Origin: Winogradskyella vidalii
GTDB lineage: Bacteria > Bacteroidota > Bacteroidia > Flavobacteriales > Flavobacteriaceae
Direction: 5' to 3'
Length of the DNA: 64,000 nt
Assembly: GCF_013403955.1 (NCBI RefSeq)
Contig: NZ_JABFDG010000009.1
Span: forward strand, 1 to 64,000
In this document: in pieces, positions 16,267 through 25,888 of the stretch
Layout: every line of letters starts with the position of its first letter
Position numbering within the stretch: the stretch's first letter is position 1
Position numbers and translations under genes: made by a program
The notes under the pieces: model-generated
Database searches by the model: none
The model's input: the letters and a program-made list of their open reading frames with translations, nothing else
What the model was told of the DNA's origin: nothing

Positions 16267-19200
16267 ATGAAAAAATGCACTTTAATTATATTCCTTTTAT
16301 TAAATCTTCTTTGTTTTGGGCAACAAAAACAATTCAATATTAATTGGGATGGTTATAAAACTTTAGAAACTTCTTACACCAAAGTTGAGGTGCCTGCTTT
16401 TGAAGCTAGTCATTTTAGTTACGATGACACCAATGGCTTGATCTTTTTTGCACAATGGAAAAGTAATACGGGGTTTATTGATGAAAATTCTGTAGTATTA
16501 ACCAATGTGGCTTATGAAACCATTTCTGCATCAGAATTAAAAGATTTAGATGTCGCACTAATTCCAAATTCACCTAAATATAAACTGTATAATACTAGTG
16601 CTAGAGATCAGCAAGCCCAGTATTTTGAATTAAGTCCTATTATTAAGGAAGGGAGTGTTTATAAAAAGATAACCAATTTTACAATAGGGTATAAGACAAG
16701 TTCAACTCCGTTAGGTAAATCATCGATGGGGGTTAACGAAATTACAAACTCAGCTTTAGCATCTGGTCAATGGTATCGTTTTTATATTGAAGAATCTGGT
16801 GTGTTTAGATTGTCAAAGAGTTTTTTAGGGAGTTTAGGTATTAACACAAATTCAGTAGATCCAAGAACGATTAAAATTTATGGTAATGGCGGAAGAATGC
16901 TTCCATTAAGTAATGCCGAAAATTACCCCTTTGATGTTGTAGAGAATGCTGTGAAATTTGTAGGTGAAGCTGATGGAAGTTTCGATAACAACGATTATAT
17001 CCTTTTTTATGGTGAAGGGCCTAGTAATATATACGGTGAGAGTGAAACTAACTTGAATTTATTTACGGATAAAACCTATTACTACATTAATGTTAGTTCA
17101 GGTTACGGTAAACGAATTTCACCGATGCCAACTATTGCTGCTACTGCCGATATAGAAATTAATACATTTCAAGACTATCAATTTTACGAAGTAGATGATT
17201 ATAACTTAGCGAAATTGGGGAGGCGTTGGTTTGGCGATGATTTTGACATTGAAAACCAACGGTCTTATGAATTTCAGTTCCCTAATTTAGTAACGGATGT
17301 TCCTGTGAATTTTGATATCGCTGTAGGTTCTGTTTCTGAAGTTCCTACAACAATGCAAGTAACGATTAATGGTAGTCAAATTACCAACCTAATTTTAGGA
17401 ACTATTACACCAGGTTCGGTTTTAGCTTCGGCAGCGTCTTATAGTAATAGTCTTGATATTGTTTCTGATGACATTACGGTGAGATTTGATTATAATAACA
17501 ATGGTAACCCTTCTGCAAATGCCTATTTAGATTATATTAATATAGAGGCGACGCGGAACTTAATTTATGATGGTAGTCAAATGCAGTTTCAAAATAGAGC
17601 TGTTATTACTACACCAGGTGTAGCGCAATATAATTTGTCAAGTACTTCTGGTTTAAGTGAAGTTTGGGATATTACGGATCGCTTTAATATAAGTAATTAT
17701 GCGAATGTAACTAATGAGAATACGATAGCATTTAAAGCTCAATCTGGAGAACAAAGGACATATTTAGCATTTTCAAATTCTAGCCTTTTGCAACCTTCAA
17801 AAGATGCGATATCAACGGTAACTAATCAAGATTTAAAAGGTACTATATTCACAAATAGTCAAGGACAGTTTGAAGATGTTGATTATATTATTTTAGCGCC
17901 TTCTCAATTACTATCTCAAGCAGAACGTTTAGCGCAAATTAATAGAGACCAACATGGTTTAAATGTAAAAGTGGTCGATTTGCAAACCGTTTATAATGAG
18001 TTTAGCACCGGAAGTCAAGATATTGCAGCTTTAAGAAACTTTATTAAATATGTATATGATAATGCAAGTTCACCAACGGAAAGGTTAAAATACTTGTGTT
18101 TATTTGGAGACGGCTCTTACGATTACAAAAATAGAATAAGTAATAATACTAATATTGTTCCGTCTTGGTATTCAAGTACTAGTTTTAGGTTGACTAATTC
18201 TTATGTTTCAGATGATTTTTATGCCATGTTAGATGACCATGAAGGTGATGGTATGACAGGAGGTGACCGCATGGATATAGCTGTAGGAAGAATTTTAGTA
18301 GAAGACGCGCAACGTGCTAAAGAAATGGTAGATAAAGTTCAGGCTTATTATCAACCAGAATCTTATGGTAGCTGGAGAAATAATATTGTACTTATTTCAG
18401 ATGATGTAGATAAGTCTTGGGAGTCAAGATTACAAGTCGCAACAGATAGTTTGGGAGAAACTTTGGTTGCGGAAAAACCATTTTTTAATGTTGTTAAGAT
18501 TCACTCAGATGCTTATGAGCAAGAATCTTCAGCAGCAGGTGATCGCTACCCTAAAGTTAATAAAGCGATTAAAGATGCGATAGAAGTTGGTGCATTAGTG
18601 GTTAATTATTTTGGTCATGGTGGAGAAGATGGACTTGCTCATGAACGAATTTTTGATAAGTTTGAATCACAAGAAATTAACAATATTTGTAAGTATAATT
18701 TATTTATTACGGTTACATGTGAATATACCAAATTTGATGATCCGCATAGAGATACGGCCGGAGAGTTTATGTTTTGGAATACTAACGGAGGGTCAATTGG
18801 TTTAATAACAACCACACGACAAATAATTGTTAATGTAGGTGAAGACTTCAACGATGTACTAGATGATTACTTGTTCGCTTTTGGGTCTAACGATTACCCT
18901 TCTGTTGGGGAAGCATTACGGTTAACAAAAACGGATAATAGTATCGCAGGGCAATCACAGAAGCGCCTCGTGTTTTTTATTGGAGATCCTGCTTTAAAAT
19001 TGTCAATCCCTCAACCAGATATTAGATTAACTAAAGTAAATGATGTCGCTATTACGCAACCTATAGATACTTTAAAGGCTTTGAGTTATGCTAAGTTGGC
19101 AGGCGAAGTGGTGGATACTAACGGAAACTTATTGTCTAATTATAACGGCACACTTACCGCAACTGTTTTTGATAAATCAATTGAACGTCAAACCTTGGGT

Positions 19201-20133
19201 AATGACGGCACAACAGATGGTGATGGGATAATAATAATGGACTTTACAACCTTAGGTGAGGTGGTTTTTAAAGGGCAAGCAAGTGTCACCAATGGTTTGT
19301 TTGAATTCGATTTTATTGTGCCTAGAGATATAGGAATTCCTGTAGGTAATGGTAAAGTGAGTTTTTATGCGCAAACAGATTCACCAATCTCTGATGAAGC
19401 TGGATTTAGTTTTGATATTAAAATAGGAGGCATTAATGAAAATGCTCCTGAAGATGATATTGGCCCAGTTATTAATCTATATATGAATGACGAAAATTTT
19501 GTGTCTGGTGGAATTACGAATGAATCCCCTACTTTTTTAGTCAACTTACAAGATGATAACGGAATCAATACTGCAAGTGGTATCGGTCATGATATCACAG
19601 CAATACTAGATGGTGATGAAACCAACCCTATTGTATTAAACAGTTATTACCAGGCTAATGTAGATGATTATACCAATGGAACCGTAAGTTATCCCTTTAG
19701 AGATTTAGAGCCAGGTTTACATACACTAACTTTGAAGGCTTGGGATGTTTATAACAATTCCTCAACAGCCGAAATTCAATTTATGGTCTTCGATGAAGAT
19801 CAAGAGTTAGTGATTGATAACGTTTTAAATTATCCAAATCCATTTGTGAGTTATACGGAGTTTTGGTTTAACCATAATAGCTCAGAGCCTTTAGATATTT
19901 CGGTACAGATATTTACAGTTTCGGGAAAATTGGTCAGAACTTTAAATGGACAAACCGGTGCTGATGAATGTTGTTATAATGGTTCATCATCATTGTCTAG
20001 AAATATTGTTTGGGATGGAAGAGATGATTTCGGTGATAAAATTGGAAAAGGCGTGTATGTCTATAAACTAAAAGTAAAATCTAACCGTTTAAATAAACAG
20101 GTTGAAAAGATTCAAAAACTTGTAATACTATAA
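16267..20133 (+). CDS. porU: Type IX secretion sortase PorU (gingipain-like C25 peptidase)
   Basis: 1288 residues with an N-terminal signal peptide. PorU is the cell-surface sortase that cuts off the C-terminal signal of T9SS cargo and attaches it to A-LPS. The C25 caspase-like core is clear: NYFGHGGEDGLAHE with H784 and TVTCEYTKFDDP with C818 as the likely catalytic pair. An N-terminal propeptide-like part precedes it. The end (NYPNPFVSYTEFWF, then VQIFTVSGKLVRTL and VYVYKLKV) is a T9SS-type C-terminal domain, as PorU itself carries. porV follows after 64 nt with its own promoter. Confidence 0.95.
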   Translation: MKKCTLIIFLLLNLLCFGQQKQFNINWDGYKTLETSYTKVEVPAFEASHFSYDDTNGLIFFAQWKSNTGFIDENSVVLTNVAYETISASELKDLDVALIPNSPKYKLYNTSARDQQAQYFELSPIIKEGSVYKKITNFTIGYKTSSTPLGKSSMGVNEITNSALASGQWYRFYIEESGVFRLSKSFLGSLGINTNSVDPRTIKIYGNGGRMLPLSNAENYPFDVVENAVKFVGEADGSFDNNDYILFYGEGPSNIYGESETNLNLFTDKTYYYINVSSGYGKRISPMPTIAATADIEINTFQDYQFYEVDDYNLAKLGRRWFGDDFDIENQRSYEFQFPNLVTDVPVNFDIAVGSVSEVPTTMQVTINGSQITNLILGTITPGSVLASAASYSNSLDIVSDDITVRFDYNNNGNPSANAYLDYINIEATRNLIYDGSQMQFQNRAVITTPGVAQYNLSSTSGLSEVWDITDRFNISNYANVTNENTIAFKAQSGEQRTYLAFSNSSLLQPSKDAISTVTNQDLKGTIFTNSQGQFEDVDYIILAPSQLLSQAERLAQINRDQHGLNVKVVDLQTVYNEFSTGSQDIAALRNFIKYVYDNASSPTERLKYLCLFGDGSYDYKNRISNNTNIVPSWYSSTSFRLTNSYVSDDFYAMLDDHEGDGMTGGDRMDIAVGRILVEDAQRAKEMVDKVQAYYQPESYGSWRNNIVLISDDVDKSWESRLQVATDSLGETLVAEKPFFNVVKIHSDAYEQESSAAGDRYPKVNKAIKDAIEVGALVVNYFGHGGEDGLAHERIFDKFESQEINNICKYNLFITVTCEYTKFDDPHRDTAGEFMFWNTNGGSIGLITTTRQIIVNVGEDFNDVLDDYLFAFGSNDYPSVGEALRLTKTDNSIAGQSQKRLVFFIGDPALKLSIPQPDIRLTKVNDVAITQPIDTLKALSYAKLAGEVVDTNGNLLSNYNGTLTATVFDKSIERQTLGNDGTTDGDGIIIMDFTTLGEVVFKGQASVTNGLFEFDFIVPRDIGIPVGNGKVSFYAQTDSPISDEAGFSFDIKIGGINENAPEDDIGPVINLYMNDENFVSGGITNESPTFLVNLQDDNGINTASGIGHDITAILDGDETNPIVLNSYYQANVDDYTNGTVSYPFRDLEPGLHTLTLKAWDVYNNSSTAEIQFMVFDEDQELVIDNVLNYPNPFVSYTEFWFNHNSSEPLDISVQIFTVSGKLVRTLNGQTGADECCYNGSSSLSRNIVWDGRDDFGDKIGKGVYVYKLKVKSNRLNKQVEKIQKLVIL

Positions 20134-20149
20134 TAATAATTTATATTTG
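20120..20149 (+). promoter_or_regulatory. Promoter of porV
   Basis: TTG at 20120-20122, a 19-nt gap, then TATATTTG at 20142-20149: an exact Bacteroidota promoter, partly overlapping the 3' end of porU. It lets porV, needed in greater amounts as a shuttle protein, be made independently of porU. Confidence 0.75.
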
Positions 20150-20197
20150 CTAACGATTTAATACTATATAACTAGTGTTATTATTCAATAATTAAAC

Positions 20198-21460
20198 ATG
20201 AAAAAACACATAATTACCTTTTGCACTTTAGCCTCACTTAATTTTGCTTTTGGTCAGGTAGAAGCAGTGCAAATTGATCCAGATCCTTTCGATAGTCGTG
20301 TCATTACAACAGGTTTACCATTTATGCTTATTGCGCCAGATGCAAGATCTGCTGCTATGGGAGATATGGGAGTTGCCACTTCAGTTGATGGGTTTTCGCA
20401 ACAGTATAATCCTGCAAAATATGCCTTTTCCGAAGCTAAACAAGGGGCAGGTTTAACTTACACGCCTTATTTATCAAAATTAGTTAATGATATTTCGTTG
20501 AGTTATTTGACTTATTTCAATAGAATTAACCAGTATAGTGCATTTTCTGCCAGTCTTAAATACTTTTCTTTAGGTGAGATTTTATTAACTCAAAATGCTA
20601 ATGATGTTGGTACTGCTGTAAAACCAAATGAATATGCTATAGATGCCGCCTATTCGTTACGTTTAAGTGATCAGTTTGCAATGGCTGTGGCTTTACGTTA
20701 TATGCGATCGTCACTACGTATTGGTGTTGTAGACGATTCGGCGCAACCAGGTAGTACTTTTGGTGCAGATATAACAGGGTATTACCAAAGTGAAGAAGAA
20801 GCGTATAACGATTTTAATGGGCGTTGGAGACTTGGTTTTGCTATTCAGAATCTGGGGCCAAGATTTAAATACGATGATGGTGGCGATGATGTGTTTCAAC
20901 CTACAAATTTAAGATTAGGCGCTGGTTTCGATTTTATATTTGATCAATACAGTAAATTAGGCGTAACCGCTGAGATATCTAAATACTTAGTGCCAACACC
21001 ACCAATTATGGGAGATAGAACTGTGTTCACAGATGTGGATGGTGATGGTCAATTTGAACCAGATAACGGTGATTTCCAAACGGATGATCAGATAGCCGCT
21101 TCAGAACAAAATGTCATTCTAGAAGGACAAAGCACAGATGTTAGTTTTTTAAGCGGTGTTTTTCAATCTTTCGGTGATGCGCCGGGAGGTTTTAGTGAGG
21201 AGTTAAGAGAGTTAACTTGGGCATTAGGTGCAGAGTATACTTATCAAGAAAGTTTTGCGTTTAGAGCCGGATATTTTAATGAATCGGACGATAAAGGAGC
21301 GCGTAAGTTTTTTGCATTAGGTGCAGGATTCAAATACACCACTATAAATATTGATTTATCATACTTGTTTTCAGCCTCTAAAATTCCGAGTCCATTAGAA
21401 AATACCTTACGTTTTTCACTGACCTTTAATTTTGGTGACGGTGAATACAATGAATATTAA
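20198..21460 (+). CDS. porV: T9SS outer-membrane shuttle protein PorV (LptO)
   Basis: 420 residues with a signal peptide (SLNFAFGQ end) and a FadL-like outer-membrane barrel. Visible are the LMIAPDARSAAMGDMGVATS start typical of PorV/PorQ and many amphipathic strands, ending in an LRFSLTFNFG strand. PorV binds cargo leaving the translocon and carries it to PorU. An acidic Asp/Gly-rich loop (TDVDGDGQFEPDNGDF) near the middle could bind calcium; that is inference. It is followed by a strong terminator. Confidence 0.94.
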   Translation: MKKHIITFCTLASLNFAFGQVEAVQIDPDPFDSRVITTGLPFMLIAPDARSAAMGDMGVATSVDGFSQQYNPAKYAFSEAKQGAGLTYTPYLSKLVNDISLSYLTYFNRINQYSAFSASLKYFSLGEILLTQNANDVGTAVKPNEYAIDAAYSLRLSDQFAMAVALRYMRSSLRIGVVDDSAQPGSTFGADITGYYQSEEEAYNDFNGRWRLGFAIQNLGPRFKYDDGGDDVFQPTNLRLGAGFDFIFDQYSKLGVTAEISKYLVPTPPIMGDRTVFTDVDGDGQFEPDNGDFQTDDQIAASEQNVILEGQSTDVSFLSGVFQSFGDAPGGFSEELRELTWALGAEYTYQESFAFRAGYFNESDDKGARKFFALGAGFKYTTINIDLSYLFSASKIPSPLENTLRFSLTFNFGDGEYNEY

Positions 21461-21482
21461 AATTTATTAACTCCTTTAGATT

Positions 21483-21518
21483 AAAAAAACTATTGTTTCA
21501 TAAAGCAATAGTTTTTTT
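21483..21518 (+). terminator. Terminator after porV
   Basis: AAAAAAACTATTG (21483-21495) pairs with CAATAGTTTTTTT (21506-21518). The T run directly closes the porV transcript. Confidence 0.85.
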
Positions 21519-21542
21519 GTCTAAAATAAACAGTAAGTAGCC

Positions 21543-22025
21543 ATGAAGGAAGTCAAGATTGAAACCACACTCCAAGTTTATGAGGACATTAAAGATCTTC
21601 CTAAAGGGATTCAGAATTTAATGCAAACAGCTATAGAAGCTAGAGAGAATGCTTATGCACCTTATTCAAAATTTAATGTAGGTGCAGCGCTTTTACTCGA
21701 TAATAGTATAGAGGTTATTGGCAGTAACCAAGAGAATGCAAGTTTCCCTTCGGGTTTATGTGCAGAACGTACTGCAATCTATTATGCAGGGGCCAAATAT
21801 CCAAAAGCTAAAATTCTAAAAATGGCCATAACGGCATCTTCTCAAAATCAGGTCACAGATAAGCCAATTCCACCTTGTGGTGCCTGTAGACAAGCTATCG
21901 CAGAATACGAAATTAAGCAAGATCAGCCTATAGAAATCTATTTTATGGGCGTAAGTGGCAAGGTTGTAAAATCAAGCTCTTTAGCTAATTTATTACCGCT
22001 TGTTTTTGATAGTTCAGTATTATAG
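21543..22025 (+). CDS. cdd: Cytidine deaminase
   Basis: 160 residues. It deaminates cytidine and deoxycytidine to the uridine forms in pyrimidine salvage. The zinc site is complete: CAERTA with the catalytic Glu, and PPCGACRQAI with two zinc cysteines. YAPYSKFNVGAALL is the usual N-terminal motif. The family in flavobacteria has this length. It sits between terminator-bound porV and the pdh operon. Confidence 0.95.
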   Translation: MKEVKIETTLQVYEDIKDLPKGIQNLMQTAIEARENAYAPYSKFNVGAALLLDNSIEVIGSNQENASFPSGLCAERTAIYYAGAKYPKAKILKMAITASSQNQVTDKPIPPCGACRQAIAEYEIKQDQPIEIYFMGVSGKVVKSSSLANLLPLVFDSSVL

Positions 22026-22101
22026 GGTTTTCGTTGCGTTAATTTTATAAATTGTTGGTTTTTTTTATGAGATACTGCTTCTTCATTGTCTTCTAAATTG
22101 T

Positions 22102-22109
22102 TATTTTTG
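22102..22109 (+). promoter_or_regulatory. Promoter -7 box for pdhA-pdhC
   Basis: TATTTTTG matches TAnnTTTG, about 37 nt before the pdhA start. The nearest TTG (22086-22088) is only 13 nt upstream, shorter than normal, so only the -7 box is claimed. Confidence 0.5.
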
Positions 22110-22145
22110 TTATTATATTTTTTATTTAAAAGATCTCATTAGAAA

Positions 22146-23147
22146 ATGCAGAAAATAACCAAAGAAGTTTACCTAAAGTGGTACGAGGACATGATGTTTT
22201 GGCGAAAGTTTGAAGACAAGCTTGCCGCTGTTTACATTCAACAGAAAGTTAGAGGATTCCTACATTTATACAATGGTCAGGAAGCCGTTTTAGCAGGTGC
22301 TTTACATGCTATGGATTTAACCAAGGACAAAATGATAACGGCTTACCGTAATCACGTTCAACCTATCGGTATGGGAGTGGATCCAAAACGCGTAATGGCT
22401 GAGTTATACGGTAAAGCCACAGGGACATCTCATGGTCTTGGTGGGTCGATGCATATTTTCTCTAAAGAATTCCGTTTTTATGGTGGTCACGGTATTGTTG
22501 GTGGTCAAATTCCGTTAGGAGCAGGGATTGCTTTTGGAGATAAATACCACGACAAGGATGCTGTAACCTTATGTTGTTTTGGTGATGGTGCTGCAAGACA
22601 AGGATCTTTACATGAGACTTTTAATTTAGCAATGCTTTGGAATTTACCTGTAGTTTTTGTTTGTGAGAATAATGGCTATGCTATGGGAACTTCAGTTGCA
22701 CGTACAGCAAATCATACTGATATCTGGAAACTAGGTTTAGGTTATGATATGCCTTCAGGACCTGTTGACGGAATGAATCCAATTAAAGTAGCTGAAGCTT
22801 TTGATGAAGCTATTCAACGTGCTAGAAACGGGGGAGGACCTTCATTCTTAGAAGTGAAAACCTACCGTTATAGAGGACACTCAATGTCTGATGCGCAGCA
22901 TTACAGAACGAAGGATGAAGTTGCAGAGTACAAGAAAATTGATCCAATTACACAAATCAAAGATATTATTCTTGAAAAGAAATATGCTTCAGCAGATGAT
23001 TTGAAAGCTATTGACAAGGATGTGAAGAAACGTGTTTCAGAATGTGAGAAATTTGCAGATGAATCGCCATATCCAGAAAAGAATGTGATGTATGATGTTG
23101 TGTATGAACAGGAAGATTACCCATTTATAGACCATAAAATAAAATAA
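22146..23147 (+). CDS. pdhA: Pyruvate dehydrogenase E1 component, alpha subunit
   Basis: 333 residues. It provides the thiamine-diphosphate half of E1, which decarboxylates pyruvate. The TPP/Mg motif runs from FGDGAARQGS to VCENNGYAMG. The phosphorylation-loop-like YRYRGHSMSDAQ segment and the GLGGSMHIFS stretch are typical of E1 alpha. E2 (pdhC) starts 3 nt downstream, so they form an operon. The E1 beta gene is not next to it, an arrangement I recall as common in flavobacteria. Confidence 0.95.
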   Translation: MQKITKEVYLKWYEDMMFWRKFEDKLAAVYIQQKVRGFLHLYNGQEAVLAGALHAMDLTKDKMITAYRNHVQPIGMGVDPKRVMAELYGKATGTSHGLGGSMHIFSKEFRFYGGHGIVGGQIPLGAGIAFGDKYHDKDAVTLCCFGDGAARQGSLHETFNLAMLWNLPVVFVCENNGYAMGTSVARTANHTDIWKLGLGYDMPSGPVDGMNPIKVAEAFDEAIQRARNGGGPSFLEVKTYRYRGHSMSDAQHYRTKDEVAEYKKIDPITQIKDIILEKKYASADDLKAIDKDVKKRVSECEKFADESPYPEKNVMYDVVYEQEDYPFIDHKIK

Positions 23148-23150
23148 GCT

Positions 23151-24794
23151 ATGGCAGAAGTAATTAATATGCCGCGTTTAAGCGACACAATGGAAGAAGG
23201 AACAGTTGCCACTTGGTTAAAAAAAGTTGGTGACAAAGTTGAAGAAGGCGATATTTTAGCCGAAATTGAAACTGATAAAGCGACCATGGAATTCGAGTCC
23301 TTTAATGAAGGGACTTTACTTCACATTGGAATACAAGAAGGTGAAACTGCTAAGGTAGATACACTTTTAGCTATTATTGGAGACGAGGGTGAAGATATTT
23401 CTAGTTATTTAGACGGGTCAGCTTCAGAAGATGTAGCTGATGATAAAGAAGAAGATTCAGCATCTGAAGAAACCGAATCAACTGACGATTCTGGTTCTAG
23501 TGATCAAGAATTACCAGAAGGCGTGATTGTCGTAACGATGCCACGTTTAAGTGATACCATGGAAGAAGGTACTGTAGCGACTTGGTTAAAGAAAGTTGGG
23601 GAAGAAGTAGAAGAAGGTGATATTTTAGCTGAAATCGAAACGGATAAAGCAACAATGGAGTTTGAATCTTTTCAATCAGGGACTTTATTAGAAATTGGTT
23701 TAGAAGAAGGTGAAACAGCAAAAGTAGATGCTTTATTAGCGATTATTGGCCCTAAAGGAACCGATGTTTCTGGGGTGGCTAAAAACTTTTCAGCTAATGG
23801 CGATGCGCCTAAAAAGGAAGCACCTAAAGCTAAAAAGGAAGCACCAAAAGCAGAACCAAAAAAGTCAGAACCTAAGAAAACAGAATCTAAGAAAGAGGCT
23901 CCTAAAGCTTCAACTTCTAGTTCTGATTCTTCAAGAATATTTGCTTCGCCTTTAGCCAAAAAGATGGCAGATGAAAAAGGAATAGATTTATCTCAAGTTG
24001 ATGGTTCTGGTGAAAACGGAAGAATTGTTAAGAAAGATATTGAAAACTTTACACCAAAAGCTGAAGCACCTGCTGCAGCTGCCACAGGAACTAGTTTTGC
24101 AGCTGCTTCTGAAGAAAGTTTTGATGAAATTCCTAACTCTAACATGCGTAAGGCTATTGCTAAAAATTTATCTAAATCTAAATTTACAGCGCCTCACTAT
24201 TATTTAAATGTAGAGTTTAATATGGATAATGCTATTGCTTTCCGCAAGGAAGTAAATGCGGTTCCAGATACAAAAGTATCATTCAATGATATTGTGGTTA
24301 AAGCATGTGCAATGGCATTAAAACAACATCCACAAGTTAACTCTCAGTGGTTTGATGATAAAATGAAATTGAATAACCATGTACATATTGGTGTTGCTGT
24401 TGCTGTAGAAGATGGTCTTCTTGTACCAGTTGTAAAATTTGCAGATCAACGTAAATTAACTCAAATAGGTGCTGCGGTTAAAGAATATGCTATTAAAGCA
24501 AAAACGAAGAAATTGTCATTAGAAGAGATGGAAGGTAGTACATTCACAATTTCTAATTTAGGAATGTTTGGAATAGAAAGCTTTACGTCTATTATCAACC
24601 AACCTAATTCAGCGATACTTTCTGTAGGAGCTATTGTTCAAAAACCAGTGGTTAAAGACGGAGCAATTGTAGTAGGTAATACAATGAAGCTTTGCTTAGC
24701 TGCGGATCACAGAACCGTTGATGGTGCAACAGGCGCTCAATTCCTTCAAACATTAAAAGGATTTATTGAAAATCCTATTACAATGTTTTTGTAA
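23151..24794 (+). CDS. pdhC: Pyruvate dehydrogenase E2 (dihydrolipoamide acetyltransferase) with two lipoyl domains
   Basis: 547 residues, the core of the pyruvate dehydrogenase complex, which passes acetyl from E1 to CoA. Two lipoyl domains, near residues 1-78 and 128-205, each with EIETDKATMEFES and its lipoylated Lys, are joined by an acidic linker. A Lys/Glu/Ala/Pro-rich linker follows, then the E1/E3-binding domain (ASPLAKKMADEKGIDLSQVD, about residues 264-283) and the catalytic domain with DHRTVDG near the C-terminus. The two lipoyl domains are near copies, so the DNA repeats too. A strong terminator follows. Confidence 0.95.
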   Translation: MAEVINMPRLSDTMEEGTVATWLKKVGDKVEEGDILAEIETDKATMEFESFNEGTLLHIGIQEGETAKVDTLLAIIGDEGEDISSYLDGSASEDVADDKEEDSASEETESTDDSGSSDQELPEGVIVVTMPRLSDTMEEGTVATWLKKVGEEVEEGDILAEIETDKATMEFESFQSGTLLEIGLEEGETAKVDALLAIIGPKGTDVSGVAKNFSANGDAPKKEAPKAKKEAPKAEPKKSEPKKTESKKEAPKASTSSSDSSRIFASPLAKKMADEKGIDLSQVDGSGENGRIVKKDIENFTPKAEAPAAAATGTSFAAASEESFDEIPNSNMRKAIAKNLSKSKFTAPHYYLNVEFNMDNAIAFRKEVNAVPDTKVSFNDIVVKACAMALKQHPQVNSQWFDDKMKLNNHVHIGVAVAVEDGLLVPVVKFADQRKLTQIGAAVKEYAIKAKTKKLSLEEMEGSTFTISNLGMFGIESFTSIINQPNSAILSVGAIVQKPVVKDGAIVVGNTMKLCLAADHRTVDGATGAQFLQTLKGFIENPITMFL

Positions 24795-24838
24795 TATTTG
24801 AAATTAACTCTAGAATAATTTTAGAGTATTTATAATAT

Positions 24839-24876
24839 AATCCTGATTTGATAATTATCAAATCAGGATTTTTTTA
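24839..24876 (+). terminator. Terminator after pdhC
   Basis: A perfect 16-bp palindromic stem (24839-24854 with 24855-24870) ends in a run of T. It closes the pdhA-pdhC operon. Confidence 0.88.
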
Positions 24877-24904
24877 TCTTTAAACCTTATCTAAAAAAAA
24901 TAAT

Positions 24905-25888
24905 ATGAAGAATATTTTTGCAGTGTTCCTAATGGTATTAGTTTGCTCTTGTTTATCCAACAGAAAGACATCAGAAACTAAGGCGGTAATCGAAAAACCA
25001 GAAATCACTGAAGAAGCCATAAAAACAAGTATGGAATATTTGGCTTCAGATGAATTAGAAGGACGTGCTACAGGAAGCGAAGGTCTTGAAAAAGCAGCTG
25101 TTTTTATTGAAAATTATTTAAAGTCTAACGACATTAAACCATATTTTGAAACCTATCGCGATTCGTTTAAAGTAAATGATTTAGACGGTTATAATATTGT
25201 TGGTATGGTTGAAGGAAACGATCCAAAACTCAAAAATGAGTTTGTAATTCTTGGCGGTCACTACGATCATATCGGGATACAAAAAACAGTAGAAGGTGAT
25301 TCCATTGCTAATGGCGCTAATGACGATGCTTCTGGTACTGTTGCTGCTATGGAATTAGGACGCTATTTTGCAAAGTCAAAAACTAATAAACGTAGCTTAT
25401 TAATTACCTTGTATGATGCTGAAGAATTAGGCTTAAAAGGTGCTGCAAATTTAGCAGAACGCTTAAAGGGTGAAAATTTTGATGCTTATACAATGATTAA
25501 TTTTGAAATGATTGGTGTTGCAAGAGCTGAAAGTGAAGCCATGGCTTATATGAGTGGCTACGAACGTTCTAATTTTGCAGAGACTTTAAATTCCTATGCC
25601 GATGAGGAAATCATTGGTTTTTTTCCAAAAGCCAAGGCCATGAATTTGTTTTTTAGATCAGATAATTTCCCGTTTTATAAAGCGCTTGATATTCCTGCGC
25701 ATGCGATTTCAACTTTCGATTTTACAAATTTTGATTACTATCATCATGTAGAAGACGAAGCTGACAAAATGGATTACGCTCACATGGCTCATTTTATTAA
25801 AAAGATGATTCCAGCATTAGAAGGTATGATGAATGCACCAACTAAAGACGTATTATTAAAAGAAGAGGCAGTAATAGAAGATGAGTAA
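24905..25888 (+). CDS. M28-family zinc aminopeptidase, lipoprotein
   Basis: 327 residues. An N-terminal lipoprotein signal (LMVLVCSCLSN, Cys near 16) puts it in the periplasm or at the outer membrane. M28 metal-binding motifs appear in order: GGHYDHIG, GANDDASG, DAEELGLKGA with the catalytic Glu, and a late HHVEDEADKMD histidine. It would release N-terminal amino acids from peptides. The last 8 nt overlap the next gene, an SDR, so the two are probably translated together, although the link between them is unclear. Confidence 0.9.
   Translation: MKNIFAVFLMVLVCSCLSNRKTSETKAVIEKPEITEEAIKTSMEYLASDELEGRATGSEGLEKAAVFIENYLKSNDIKPYFETYRDSFKVNDLDGYNIVGMVEGNDPKLKNEFVILGGHYDHIGIQKTVEGDSIANGANDDASGTVAAMELGRYFAKSKTNKRSLLITLYDAEELGLKGAANLAERLKGENFDAYTMINFEMIGVARAESEAMAYMSGYERSNFAETLNSYADEEIIGFFPKAKAMNLFFRSDNFPFYKALDIPAHAISTFDFTNFDYYHHVEDEADKMDYAHMAHFIKKMIPALEGMMNAPTKDVLLKEEAVIEDE

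Noticed and set aside
23151..23760. Long direct repeat in pdhC
   Set aside because: It is explained by two homologous lipoyl domains in one protein, not by a mobile element.
23497..23959. Minus-strand and alternate-frame ORFs over pdhC
   Set aside because: They are shadows of the repetitive Glu/Lys/Ala codons in the E2 gene.
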